A DNA stretch of 64,000 bases from Thermococcus sp. MAR1 (lineage in GTDB: Archaea; Methanobacteriota_B; Thermococci; Thermococcales; Thermococcaceae): assembly GCF_012027305.1 (NCBI RefSeq), contig NZ_SNUF01000001.1, forward strand, positions 1,178,001 to 1,242,000, in the 5' to 3' direction. The position numbers were made by a program, and so were the translations under genes. Under the pieces are notes generated by a model. It made no database searches. It saw only the letters and a list, made by a program, of their open reading frames with translations, and was not told the origin of the DNA. Positions within the stretch are counted from its first letter, which is position 1; each line of letters starts with the position of its first letter. Below, one piece after another: positions 33,707 through 41,733 of the stretch.

Positions 33707-35335
33707 TCACAGCCTGAAGCTCAGTCCCTCGATTCCCCTCTCGTAGAACGCCTTGATCTCACGGTGAACGGCGTAGTAGTCGGTTATGCCGAGCTCTGCC
33801 ATCCTCTTGATTATCCTCGCCCTAAGGAAGAGCTCATTGTAGATTTCCTTGGGGTCTTCGTATCCAGCGACTTCCGCTATCTTCCTTTCAAGGATGTACG
33901 AGTTGTTCATTCCACGGAAGATGTGTCTGTCAGTCACAGAGTCCCACTCGAAGACGTTCCTCGTCGCGACGCCACCGAGCTCCTCGTAGTAGCCCTCAAT
34001 CTCAACGACGCTCAGAACTCTCCTCAGGAACCTGCCGCGGACGTAAACCGCCTGCTGGAAGAGGGCTATGTTCAGGTTGTCTATGAAAGTGACCGGGATG
34101 TTTATTGGGGAACCTGTGAAACGCTGTATCATCTTCCTAACGTCGCCCGCGTGGAACGTCGCCATGACCGGGTGGCCGGTCTGCATGGCCTGGAAGGCTA
34201 TGGCGCCCTCGGCTCCACGGATCTCACCGACTATAATGTAGTTCGGTCTCGAACGCAGCGCCGCTTTCAGGAGGTCGAAGAGCGTAACCCTGCTCTCCTC
34301 CGGGCCGCGCTCCCTTGTGGTGAGCCTCTGCCAGTTCTTGTGCGGAACAACGACCTCTGGGGTATCCTCAGCAGTGTAGATTTTAGCGTCTGGTTTGATG
34401 AACGGGATTATCGAGTTGAGCGTTGTGGTCTTTCCGCTCGCAGTCTCACCGCAGACGAAGATGCTCATGCCGTACTCAAGGGCCAGCCAGAGGTAGGCAG
34501 CCACCTCCGCCGAGAATGTGTTCCACTTGACGAGCTGGACGACGCTCAGCGGAGTCGCCGAGAACTTACGGATGGTGGCACTCGGACCCTGGATGCTGAC
34601 GTCGGGGGAGTAGATGATGTTGATACGGGAGCCATCGGGAAGAGTTCCGTCAACTATGGGGTTCTTGTCGCTGACCGGCCTTCCCATCCTCTCGCTGAGG
34701 TTCTTAAAGTAGTCCGCCAGGCGGAGGTTGTCGCCGAAGGTTATGTTGGTCTCCATCGCGTCGAATATCTTGTGGATAAGGGAGACGTAGTTGGCGCCGA
34801 TGATGTGGATATCCTCGATGTAGGGGTCACGCATGAGGGGCTCCAGAGGACCGATGCCAACGATGTCCCTCTTGAGGAGATAGCGAAATTTTGCCACCTC
34901 CTCGGCCGTGAACGAGACCCGTTTGCGGTTGAACAGCCCCCCTCCAATCTTGCTTAGCGCCTCATCCATCAAATCGTCCAAAAAGCGCTCGAACTCCTCG
35001 CTGTCCTCGGGGATTTTCTTCTCCGGTGCTAGCTCAAGTATCTTGTCCTTCAGGAGTTCGTACTTCTGCTCCTCCTCGGGCCGGGTTATTCTCGGTTCGA
35101 TGACTATGTACCTCTTCTCCGTGTTCAAGTCGCCGTAGATGTGAATGAATATAGGATCGCCGACGGGGTAGAGTATGTTCGGGTACTTGATGTCCTTCAT
35201 ATCCCTGCTGAGCTGGGCGTAGAACTCCGGAAACTTGCCGGTCTTCTTGACGAACTCTTCAACGTACCTTCTGAGGTGGGGATTGCGAGCCATTGCAACC
35301 TCGATGTTGTCGCTGACGTCCCTCCTGACCGGCAT
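33707..35335 (-). CDS. arlI: Archaellum motor ATPase ArlI (FlaI)
   Basis: The 542-residue type II/IV secretion-type ATPase has Walker A FVCGETASGKTTTL, the Asp box AKIYTAEDTPEVVVPH, Walker B PNYIIVGEIRGAEG and the His box QTGHPVMATFHAG. The N-terminal region (FVKKTGKFPEFYAQLSRDMKD) and the DPYIEDIHIIGANYVSLIH segment match FlaI. It forms a hexamer that powers both assembly and rotation together with ArlH and ArlJ. It is preceded by arlH with one base between stop and start. Confidence 0.95.
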   Translation of the reverse strand: MPVRRDVSDNIEVAMARNPHLRRYVEEFVKKTGKFPEFYAQLSRDMKDIKYPNILYPVGDPIFIHIYGDLNTEKRYIVIEPRITRPEEEQKYELLKDKILELAPEKKIPEDSEEFERFLDDLMDEALSKIGGGLFNRKRVSFTAEEVAKFRYLLKRDIVGIGPLEPLMRDPYIEDIHIIGANYVSLIHKIFDAMETNITFGDNLRLADYFKNLSERMGRPVSDKNPIVDGTLPDGSRINIIYSPDVSIQGPSATIRKFSATPLSVVQLVKWNTFSAEVAAYLWLALEYGMSIFVCGETASGKTTTLNSIIPFIKPDAKIYTAEDTPEVVVPHKNWQRLTTRERGPEESRVTLFDLLKAALRSRPNYIIVGEIRGAEGAIAFQAMQTGHPVMATFHAGDVRKMIQRFTGSPINIPVTFIDNLNIALFQQAVYVRGRFLRRVLSVVEIEGYYEELGGVATRNVFEWDSVTDRHIFRGMNNSYILERKIAEVAGYEDPKEIYNELFLRARIIKRMAELGITDYYAVHREIKAFYERGIEGLSFRL

Positions 35336-35336
35336 A

Positions 35337-36032
35337 TCACACCACCGCGGCTATCTCGACTATGAATCCAACCCTCGGCTCTACCCTGAACGGGATTATC
35401 TTCTGAAAGATGCCCATCGCGTTGTTGTACTTGACTATGGTGGCCGAGTTCTTCAGATCACCGCCGAACGCCTTCACGCTCAGCCGTATGAGCAGGCTGG
35501 ATGCCTCCTCCAGTATCTTGAGGAACTCTGGGTCTATGTCGGATGGGTTAACCGTCATTATCGTGACCTTCCCAAGGGAACTCAGCCTCTTAAGGTGCAG
35601 TGAGAATGCCCTGATTTCCTCCCTGTCAAGTTCAGAGGGAAGAAGTGCTGAGAGTGAGTCAATTATCATAACATCGCTCTTCCACAGCCTCGGCTCACCA
35701 ACAAACCTCGATAGGAACTTCCTCCTGTCGGAGACCCCGACGAGCAGGGGATAGAGCGAGACGAACATGAGACGCCTCTTTATCAGGTCCTGGATTATGC
35801 TGTACCCCAGCGAGTCCATTTGATTTATGAACTCAGGGGTGGTGTACTGGCTGGAAACGTAGGTGGCGGTGTAACCGTTCCTCAGAAGTCCGTAAAGGAG
35901 CCGCTGAGAAAATATGGACTTTCCAGTACCCCTGTCCCCCTCTATCAGGGCGATACTTCCGGCCGGGATGCCCCCGCCAAGGCGCCGGTGGAGCTCGTCG
36001 TTGGGTATCTGGATCTTAAGGAGGCTCCCCAT
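35337..36032 (-). CDS. arlH: Archaellum motor RecA-like protein ArlH (FlaH)
   Basis: About 231 residues with a RecA/KaiC fold: Walker A LIEGDRGTGKSIFSQRL and Walker B KSDVMIIDSLSALLP. ArlH binds ATP without strong hydrolysis and regulates ArlI, forming a ring at the motor base. ATG 36032 follows GGTGATG by four bases; the GTG and ATG codons just upstream overlap the arlG stop and are less suited. No catalytic motif is missing. Confidence 0.93.
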   Translation of the reverse strand: MGSLLKIQIPNDELHRRLGGGIPAGSIALIEGDRGTGKSIFSQRLLYGLLRNGYTATYVSSQYTTPEFINQMDSLGYSIIQDLIKRRLMFVSLYPLLVGVSDRRKFLSRFVGEPRLWKSDVMIIDSLSALLPSELDREEIRAFSLHLKRLSSLGKVTIMTVNPSDIDPEFLKILEEASSLLIRLSVKAFGGDLKNSATIVKYNNAMGIFQKIIPFRVEPRVGFIVEIAAVV

Positions 36033-36037
36033 GGTCA

Positions 36038-36484
36038 TCACCCCACCTCAAACACGAGCGATTTTCTCTTCCCTGTCTCAATAACAACGGTGATCTTGTG
36101 ATAACCCGATGATATGAAGGCTGTGGGAACGTAGATTTTACCAACCTCGTACGGGACGAGCACGCCCGAAGGGTCGAAGGTAAGGTTCGCAGGGGGTATC
36201 ATCGAGCCGTCGATCATAACTACGACGGAGTTGGGGTCGAAGGTGAAGGAGTCTTTACCGATGTTGCGGATGTAGAAGACGTACGAGGAACCAGAAACGG
36301 GAATGTTCTCGGGATCGTTAATTATCTCAAAATTAGTACGCAGACTCTCGGCCACGTCTTGGCCTTTCGTGAGGATGCCTCCTGAAATATCCTGAGTAAC
36401 CACGTACAGACCTCCGGCTACCATACCCGCTACCAGCAGTGACACGATGAACAGTACAAGCTCTGACACCACTGAACTCGCCAT
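36038..36484 (-). CDS. arlG: Archaellum stator subunit ArlG (FlaG)
   Basis: The 148-residue protein has one N-terminal membrane helix (SELVLFIVSLLVAGMVAGGLYVV, residues 7-29) and a beta-sandwich outer domain (SGSSYVFYIRNIGKDSFTFDP). In characterised archaea ArlG forms filaments capped by ArlF that tie the motor to the S-layer. The context between arlF and arlH fixes the assignment. Confidence 0.9.
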   Translation of the reverse strand: MASSVVSELVLFIVSLLVAGMVAGGLYVVTQDISGGILTKGQDVAESLRTNFEIINDPENIPVSGSSYVFYIRNIGKDSFTFDPNSVVVMIDGSMIPPANLTFDPSGVLVPYEVGKIYVPTAFISSGYHKITVVIETGKRKSLVFEVG

Positions 36485-36486
36485 TA

Positions 36487-36996
36487 TTACCCCTCCACAG
36501 GGCAGTACCAGGCACTGCTAATCACCTGCGGGGATCCGTTGGTCACGTTACCGACCCACTTCCATTTTATCTTCAGCCCACAGCCAACCTCGGTGCTTAT
36601 CACGAGGGAGTTAACCACGGTTTGGTCCTTCTGGAGGTTTTGGACCGTTATGGTCGTCCACTCCCCAGGGAGTAGGTATTCCCTGCTGGAGGCCAGGACC
36701 TTCGATGCCACCAGGTCTCCGTTGTATATGTACGTCCACCTAGCAGGCGAGAGGGTGCTTCCCTCGTTTGTTATGTTGAAGGTGATATCGTAGACCGTGA
36801 CGTTCGGCTGGGTTGAGTAGTTGTACCCCACGAGCTCAAGCTCCGATGTCTTTGTCCTGAGCACCATCTGGTTGTAGTCCTCGGTCGCCTCATGAACCAT
36901 CGAGTATGCGTTCTCACTGGAGACATAGAGCATCCCGAAGGAAACCAGCGTTGCTATCAGTAGCACAGCGAAGGCCGCTGGTACACTGACCCCCAT
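36487..36996 (-). CDS. arlF: Archaellum stator subunit ArlF (FlaF)
   Basis: The 169-residue protein has an N-terminal membrane helix (AAFAVLLIATLVSFGMLYV), a short coiled segment and a beta-rich domain with sequons (NVTVYDITFNITNEG). ArlF binds S-layer protein outside the cell and anchors the motor. It is two bases upstream of arlG and nine bases after arlD. Confidence 0.9.
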   Translation of the reverse strand: MGVSVPAAFAVLLIATLVSFGMLYVSSENAYSMVHEATEDYNQMVLRTKTSELELVGYNYSTQPNVTVYDITFNITNEGSTLSPARWTYIYNGDLVASKVLASSREYLLPGEWTTITVQNLQKDQTVVNSLVISTEVGCGLKIKWKWVGNVTNGSPQVISSAWYCPVEG

Positions 36997-37005
36997 GTGA
37001 ATCCC

Positions 37006-37908
37006 CTAAACGCCGTACACGTCTTCCAGCACCCTACCGATCACCCGCATTTCCCTCTCTATGGCGTCCAGCAGTTCCCTGGTTATCCTGACTCCCCTAA
37101 GGCGCTCTATGAAGAGCAACGAAACGAGGTGATCCTGTATCGTGAGCTTTTCGTCCGGCCTCCAGTCTGGCTCCCTGTGATGGGGCCTTATGCCCTCGGC
37201 GTACCTGAGCAGGGTATTCAGCACGTCCTCCGAAATCCAGCCGATCTGGTAGTAGAACTCAAGCACATCCTCGAGGTTCTGCATGCCGACTCTGTCTATC
37301 AGGAAGCCGAGCCATTTCAGTGCCATCATGGTCGAGACCATGTCGTTTGGTATGTGCTCGAGCCTTGCCTTGGTGCGTGGAGGACTGATCAGGACGTCCC
37401 TAATTTCAGAGGGGATTTCAAACCCCTTGGAAAGCTCAAACTCCTTCTCCATAGGCGCTACCTCCGTCGGGTTTTGGGCGGGAGGCTCCGGAGCCGGTGC
37501 TTCTTCCACCGGGGTTTCACTGGCGAGGGACCCCTCACCGAAGCCGCCGCTATTTCCGGCACCCATGAGTTCACCGTACTCCACGACCTGGGTCCCTCCC
37601 ATTGGTTGATTCTGTGCCTCGCCCCACAGTGACTGATTAGCCTGAGCCACCTGCGAGAGGTTCATGAGGTGATTCCGTATCTCCTCCAGGTACCTGCCAA
37701 TCTCATCCACACGACTGTCAAGCCGAGAGAGCTTCTCGATCTGACCGGCATAGGTGCGGAGCACCTTGTCAACTATTCTGTCAACCTGCTCCGGAGTCAG
37801 TATGTCGCGCTTCTTCATCAGGCGGTCTTTAAGGTCGTCGATAAGGAAGTTCGGAACCTTTCCCCTAAGGCGCTTGAGCCTCTCCTCAATCTCGGTTTCG
37901 GTAATCAT
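37006..37908 (-). CDS. arlD: Archaellum cytoplasmic ring protein ArlD/E (FlaD/E)
   Basis: The 300-residue protein has an N-terminal helical part (RLKRLRGKVPNFLIDDLKDRLMKK), a Pro/Ala/Glu-rich linker around residues 125-160 and a conserved C-terminal FlaD/E domain (MVSTMMALKWLGFLIDRVG, LEFYYQIGWISEDVLNTLL). ArlC/D/E form the switch complex receiving CheF-CheY signals in euryarchaea. Only one D/E-type gene is present here. It overlaps arlC by four bases. Confidence 0.9.
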   Translation of the reverse strand: MITETEIEERLKRLRGKVPNFLIDDLKDRLMKKRDILTPEQVDRIVDKVLRTYAGQIEKLSRLDSRVDEIGRYLEEIRNHLMNLSQVAQANQSLWGEAQNQPMGGTQVVEYGELMGAGNSGGFGEGSLASETPVEEAPAPEPPAQNPTEVAPMEKEFELSKGFEIPSEIRDVLISPPRTKARLEHIPNDMVSTMMALKWLGFLIDRVGMQNLEDVLEFYYQIGWISEDVLNTLLRYAEGIRPHHREPDWRPDEKLTIQDHLVSLLFIERLRGVRITRELLDAIEREMRVIGRVLEDVYGV

Positions 37909-38414
37909 ACCCCTCCCTCCGACATGGCTTCGTATATCAGGTCATCGAGGTCCATACCGTCGATCACAAGGAGCCTCAGGTCGGACTTTATTTGAGCAAT
38001 CTCAGCCTTCAACTTCTCAATCTCCTCACTCAGCTCCTGAATCTCGCTCAGCAATGGATTAGCGGAATCAACATCCTTAAACGGGTTTATCTGCTGCGAG
38101 ACTATCTCGTAGAGGACCATAACGTCCTTTATCACCTTATCAAGGCGGTCTATCTCCTCGCGGAGCTCGTTTATCTGGGTCTTGAGGGTGTCTATACTCA
38201 CCTTTATCCTCGGGATGTCGTTCTCAATCTCGTTTATCCTCGTCATGACCTGGGTTATGAGCTCCTCTTCCTCCTTTTTCTTCTGTGAGGTCTCTTCTAC
38301 GGCTTCCTGTTCCAGCTCATCGAGCTTGATGATCTCCCTGTTGTCCTCTGCCCCCTCATCTCCCCCCTTTTCCTTCTTTTTCTTGAACTTGTTCTTGAGG
38401 TACGAAAACGACAT
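37905..38414 (-). CDS. arlC: Archaellum cytoplasmic protein ArlC (FlaC)
   Basis: About 169 residues, almost wholly coiled coil (RINEIENDIPRIKVSIDTL, INELREEIDRLDKVIKDVM) with a Lys-rich N-terminus (YLKNKFKKKKEK). ATG 38414 follows GGTGATC by four bases; a longer frame to 38471 overlaps the archaellin gene and lacks such a site. It belongs to the switch complex with ArlD/E. Confidence 0.88.
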   Translation of the reverse strand: MSFSYLKNKFKKKKEKGGDEGAEDNREIIKLDELEQEAVEETSQKKKEEEELITQVMTRINEIENDIPRIKVSIDTLKTQINELREEIDRLDKVIKDVMVLYEIVSQQINPFKDVDSANPLLSEIQELSEEIEKLKAEIAQIKSDLRLLVIDGMDLDDLIYEAMSEGGV

Positions 38415-38467
38415 TTTGATCACCCGCGAGGAGAGTGATGGAAAAAGGGAAAATTTTGGAAGGTACC

Positions 38468-39154
38468 TCACTTGAGTTCTATGATGGTATCAGTTCCGTA
38501 GCTTGGTGGAGTAATGACCTTAGCGTAGCCAGGAGCACCAAACTCTGGCCTGACCTCGATGGTAATCTCTGTTCTGGTGCCAATCCCCTTTCCTCCTCCG
38601 TTGGCACTGTTGCCAAATACTGCATCTGCCTTAACGGCAAGTATTACTATGTCGCCGGCGTTGAGAGTCGGAGAGCTTCCTGAGAGGGAGCCATCCTCAT
38701 CCTGAACTACTATGATCCCAAAGTTACTGGCACCAATAGTACTCCATGGATCTTGTGTAGAGTCAAAGATTTTTCCATTTAGACCAGTGGTATCATCAAT
38801 ACTAACCAGAGTTCCACCATACTTCAGTACAGCCAGTTTGGTTCCGTTGTTTATAATGAGCTTGGCTTGGCTGAGGTCTATGGGTTCGCTGCCGGCATTC
38901 GGCGAGACCTGAATTGCAATCATGCTGATGTTTTTGGTAGTACCATCAACGTATCCTATTACTGAGTCGATTTTCAGTCCGCTGGCGACTTCTTTGGTGG
39001 TCTGCCTGCCCGTGGCCTCAGCCCTCTGCTGGAGGTAGCCGCTGGTGTTGATGAGCACTGCAGCAGCCACTGCAGCCACTAGCACCATGGCTATGAACAC
39101 AATCAGGGTGCCAATACCAACAGCACCCCTCTTTTTGCCGAAGAGTGGCTTCAT
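38468..39154 (-). CDS. arlB: Archaellin (second copy)
   Basis: About 228 residues. The class III signal peptide ends KKRG before AVGIGTLIVFIAMVLVAA, the site cut by the prepilin-like peptidase ArlK, and the hydrophobic segment builds the filament core. The variable middle has sequons NIS and NGT for N-glycosylation. The C-terminus (FGAPGYAKVITPPSYGT) is nearly the same as in the other archaellin. The first 60 codons share a 179-bp perfect repeat with the copy upstream, evidence of gene conversion. It lies 10 bases after that copy. Confidence 0.95.
   Translation of the reverse strand: MKPLFGKKRGAVGIGTLIVFIAMVLVAAVAAAVLINTSGYLQQRAEATGRQTTKEVASGLKIDSVIGYVDGTTKNISMIAIQVSPNAGSEPIDLSQAKLIINNGTKLAVLKYGGTLVSIDDTTGLNGKIFDSTQDPWSTIGASNFGIIVVQDEDGSLSGSSPTLNAGDIVILAVKADAVFGNSANGGGKGIGTRTEITIEVRPEFGAPGYAKVITPPSYGTDTIIELK
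38955..39133 (-). repeat. 179-bp perfect direct repeat (with 39604-39782) in the two archaellin genes
   Basis: The bases coding the archaellin N-terminal domain are identical in both copies over 179 positions, including all third codon positions, while the sequence outside quickly diverges. This points to recent gene conversion. The last 60-90 bases of each gene are also close but not identical. Confidence 0.85.
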
Positions 39155-39164
39155 GTCAACCACC

Positions 39165-39800
39165 TCACTTGAGTTCTATGATCTTGTCGCTTCCGTAGCT
39201 TGGTGGAGTAATGACCTTAGCGTAGCCAGGAGCCCCGAACTCAGGCTTGAGCTCAATGGTAATTGTTTTCCTGTTCCCAATCTCGGCACCGAAGACTGCG
39301 TTTGCGCTAAGAGTGATAATAACTATATCGCCGGCATTGAGAGTTGGATTACTCTGGGTGAGAGAACCATCCGCATCTTGAAGCACTATGATCCCGAAGC
39401 TCTTGCCACTAGGAAATGTAGCTCCAAAAACATCTCCTGTAAAGGTATCCTTGCTAACAAAACTGTTGCTGTCATACTCCAGGATGTATGAACTGCTCCC
39501 ATCGCTTACGTAGAGCTTGGCTTGGCTGAGATCTATGGGTTCGCTTCCAGCGTTGGGTGAGACATAAATTGCCATCTTGTCAATGCCACTGGTGCCAACC
39601 TCCCCTATTACTGAGTCGATTTTCAGTCCGCTGGCGACTTCTTTGGTGGTCTGCCTGCCCGTGGCCTCAGCCCTCTGCTGGAGGTAGCCGCTGGTGTTGA
39701 TGAGCACTGCAGCAGCCACTGCAGCCACTAGCACCATGGCTATGAACACAATCAGGGTGCCAATACCAACAGCACCCCTCTTCTTCTTCAGCAACCTCAT
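39165..39800 (-). CDS. arlB: Archaellin (first gene of the operon)
   Basis: About 211 residues starting MRLLKKKRGAVGIGTL, with the same class III signal peptide and filament helix as its neighbour. The variable middle (LYVSDGSSSYILEYDSNSFVSK) differs strongly and has fewer sequons. ATG 39800 lies about 26 bases after the expected RNA start and follows GGGAGGTG; the longer frame to 39830 begins before that RNA start. T. kodakarensis is known to carry five archaellin genes, so this strain appears to have a reduced set. Confidence 0.95.
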   Translation of the reverse strand: MRLLKKKRGAVGIGTLIVFIAMVLVAAVAAAVLINTSGYLQQRAEATGRQTTKEVASGLKIDSVIGEVGTSGIDKMAIYVSPNAGSEPIDLSQAKLYVSDGSSSYILEYDSNSFVSKDTFTGDVFGATFPSGKSFGIIVLQDADGSLTQSNPTLNAGDIVIITLSANAVFGAEIGNRKTITIELKPEFGAPGYAKVITPPSYGSDKIIELK

Positions 39801-39848
39801 CTCCTGGCACCTCCCTTGGGGGTTTTGCAATATATGTTAAGGATCTTT

Positions 39849-39909
39849 GGATATAAATCGATTTTTTATTGGTAATTATGTAGAAACTGGTGTACCTACA
39901 TATGTAGGT
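39849..39909 (-). promoter_or_regulatory. Archaellum operon promoter with EarA-type TACATA sites
   Basis: Read on the minus strand, a TATA box cgatttatatcc (39849-39860) is preceded by TACATA at 39877-39882 and by a 16-bp perfect palindrome ACCTACAT-ATGTAGGT at 39894-39909, which again holds TACATA. TACATA is, from memory, the site reported for the archaellum activator EarA upstream of the BRE in Methanococcus. The earA gene itself lies 1 kb away in this window. Confidence 0.7.
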
Positions 39910-39983
39910 TGATACTACTTTAAAAGATAAATTCGAATTGGTAGAATCCACAACATACTAACGGGAAAGGTGAGAACGGGAAG

Positions 39984-40946
39984 TTACATTAAGCGGGTGA
40001 CAAGCAGAACAGATTTTCCGATGGGTTCAACCGTTACATCGTAGGGACTTTCCTCAACGGCTGCAACTATCTCTTCTGAACTCGGGAAGCGGGTAAACTC
40101 CTTGGTCAGGCTTTCAAAGAATTCCAGCGCGGCGATCCTGGGGTAGTTGTCTCTGAATAGTTCAATTATAACGAGTTTTCCCTCGGGTTCAACGGCTTCG
40201 AGTGCCTTCCGCACAGCAGCCCCCGGGTTCTCCAAGTACTCCAGAACAAAACTCATCACCACGGCGTCGTAGGTGTTTCTGACAACGAATTTTCTTATAT
40301 CCATCTCCCTCAAGACCACCCAGTCCATACGGGCGTTTCTAATCCGGGCCTTGGCTATGCTCAACAGGCCGGGGGAAAAGTCAATGCCCACGTATTTTCC
40401 GTTGGGGCCGACGGCTTCCCCGAGTTCCACGGGGGAAACGGAACCGCAGCCAAGGTCAAGAACCCTTGTTCCATCCCCAAGGCCCAAAAGATCGACGGCA
40501 AGTTGCCGGTAAGTCCTGTTGAGTTCCATAAGAAGGCGCATGTCCCAGAAATCAGCACCCTTATCAAAGTCCATTAGTATCTTCGGATGCTCCGCGGAGA
40601 TGAATGCGTAATCGGCCATCTTGTAAAGCTCCTCGACTATTTGAACCCAGTCTGATTGGAGCTTTCCAGCGTCCTCGGAGCTCAGATTAAACTCATAGGA
40701 AAATCCTGGAGTGGTTAGTATACCGTTGGAGTCTTCAATGAATCCGAGGTGGAGGTAGGTCTCAAGAAGCCTCTCCAGATAAGCCTTGTTAGACACCGGG
40801 ATCATGGTCAGCAGCTCTCCGCGGCGAACCCCACCGGCGAGCCTGCGGAAAATACCATACTTCAGCCCGAGCCTTAGAAGATGTCCAAGGGATAAGTCGA
40901 CAATCGCCTCAAGGTTCCTGTCGATTATCTCCGCCAGTGGGTTCAT
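39984..40946 (-). CDS. SAM-dependent methyltransferase between earA and the archaellins
   Basis: About 320 residues. The N-terminal 110 residues form a winged-helix dimerisation domain as in O-methyltransferases (SLGHLLRLGLKYGIFRRLAGG, LERLLETYLHLGFIED), then a Rossmann methyltransferase with VLDLGCGSVSPVELG, VGIDFSPGLLSIA and YDAVVMSFVLEYLENP. It starts 10 bases after earA stops, so the two are co-transcribed, and it ends about 180 bases before the archaellin start. The neighbourhood suggests modification of archaellin or its glycan. The substrate is unproven. Confidence 0.78.
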   Translation of the reverse strand: MNPLAEIIDRNLEAIVDLSLGHLLRLGLKYGIFRRLAGGVRRGELLTMIPVSNKAYLERLLETYLHLGFIEDSNGILTTPGFSYEFNLSSEDAGKLQSDWVQIVEELYKMADYAFISAEHPKILMDFDKGADFWDMRLLMELNRTYRQLAVDLLGLGDGTRVLDLGCGSVSPVELGEAVGPNGKYVGIDFSPGLLSIAKARIRNARMDWVVLREMDIRKFVVRNTYDAVVMSFVLEYLENPGAAVRKALEAVEPEGKLVIIELFRDNYPRIAALEFFESLTKEFTRFPSSEEIVAAVEESPYDVTVEPIGKSVLLVTRLM

Positions 40947-40956
40947 GGTAGTCACC

Positions 40957-41277
40957 TCATGTATACCTCGAATAGTATGAGTGATAGGACTTCAGGAGCT
41001 TGACGACCTGCTTTCCGTACTCGGTGAGCCGGTAGTATTTGAAACCCTTCTCCGTGACGACCTCAACGAGACCGAGGCTCACGAGGGAGCTGTGGCCGTT
41101 GTACCTGTTTCCAAGCCCTATAAGAGCGCCCTTCACATTTGAGGGGTCTGATTTGACCACCCTTGCGATTTCAGAGAGGTAGGTGGGGGTGGGATATATT
41201 TCATCGAGGTAAAAGAGTATCCTCTTCCTTAACTCGCTGCGATTAATGGAGCGGATTACAAAGGGATCAATGAACAT
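40957..41277 (-). CDS. earA: EarA-like archaellum transcription activator (winged helix)
   Basis: This 106-residue protein is a winged-helix domain: RKRILFYLDEIYPTPTYLSEIARVVKSD, the recognition helix SNVKGALIGLGNRYNG and the wing GLVEVVTEKGFKYYRLTEYG. Size, sequence style and position upstream of the archaellin genes match the euryarchaeal archaellum regulator EarA. A TATA box cacttatatagta (41351-41363, minus strand) precedes it by about 75 bases. It presumably acts at the TACATA sites in the archaellin promoter. Confidence 0.85.
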   Translation of the reverse strand: MFIDPFVIRSINRSELRKRILFYLDEIYPTPTYLSEIARVVKSDPSNVKGALIGLGNRYNGHSSLVSLGLVEVVTEKGFKYYRLTEYGKQVVKLLKSYHSYYSRYT

Positions 41278-41733
41278 TTGAACATCCCCCCACCACTACC
41301 CCGCAATAATTAGAGACTCTCCAATTCTCACCAAAAATACGTTGGGCACAATACTATATAAGTGTTACTATTTGTGAAATAACATGCCCTTTCAACTTAT
41401 CAAAATGTAATTATTATCCCAGTAGATATTCCATTGTTGAAGGTTTATCCAGTTTGGATAAAAATTAACCAACGATTGAATTACCCACAACTCCTTCGAG
41501 AGTGCCCAACACTGAGTATCGTCATATTTTGGTGGAGTTCCCGCACTCCATGATAAAATGACAATCAAGGAGACAAAGAATTTAAATTATGGTTTTCAAA
41601 CCTACACCCATGCCGTTGATGATAGTTATCGAACAGGGAATCGGGGCCTTCCCCCTTTGGATAAATTGATGCTTTTCTTAGTCCAATCGCTACCGTTATA
41701 AAGTCCCCCTCAAAGCCTCTGGAGGTGGTAATG
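41278..41733. promoter_or_regulatory. AT-rich divergent region between earA and asnS
   Basis: No full gene is seen in these 456 bases. They contain the earA promoter on the minus strand, a 6-bp hairpin TGGAGT/ACTCCA (41533-41550), and a TATA box (aatttaaatta near 41583) placed 25 bases before a possible leaderless 19-codon frame (41610-41669). The asnS promoter (ccgttataaag at 41692-41702) comes 25-30 bases before its GGAGGTGG site. The base composition is clearly more AT-rich than that of neighbouring genes. Confidence 0.55.

Noticed and set aside
33647-34957. 436-codon plus-strand frame opposite arlI
   Set aside because: It is a shadow of the highly GC-biased arlI/arlJ coding sequence and has no family features.
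41617-41665. TTGATGATAG and TTGATGC as C and C' boxes of a second C/D sRNA
   Set aside because: No CTGA D or D' boxes follow at suitable distance, and the first position of the C box is not a purine.
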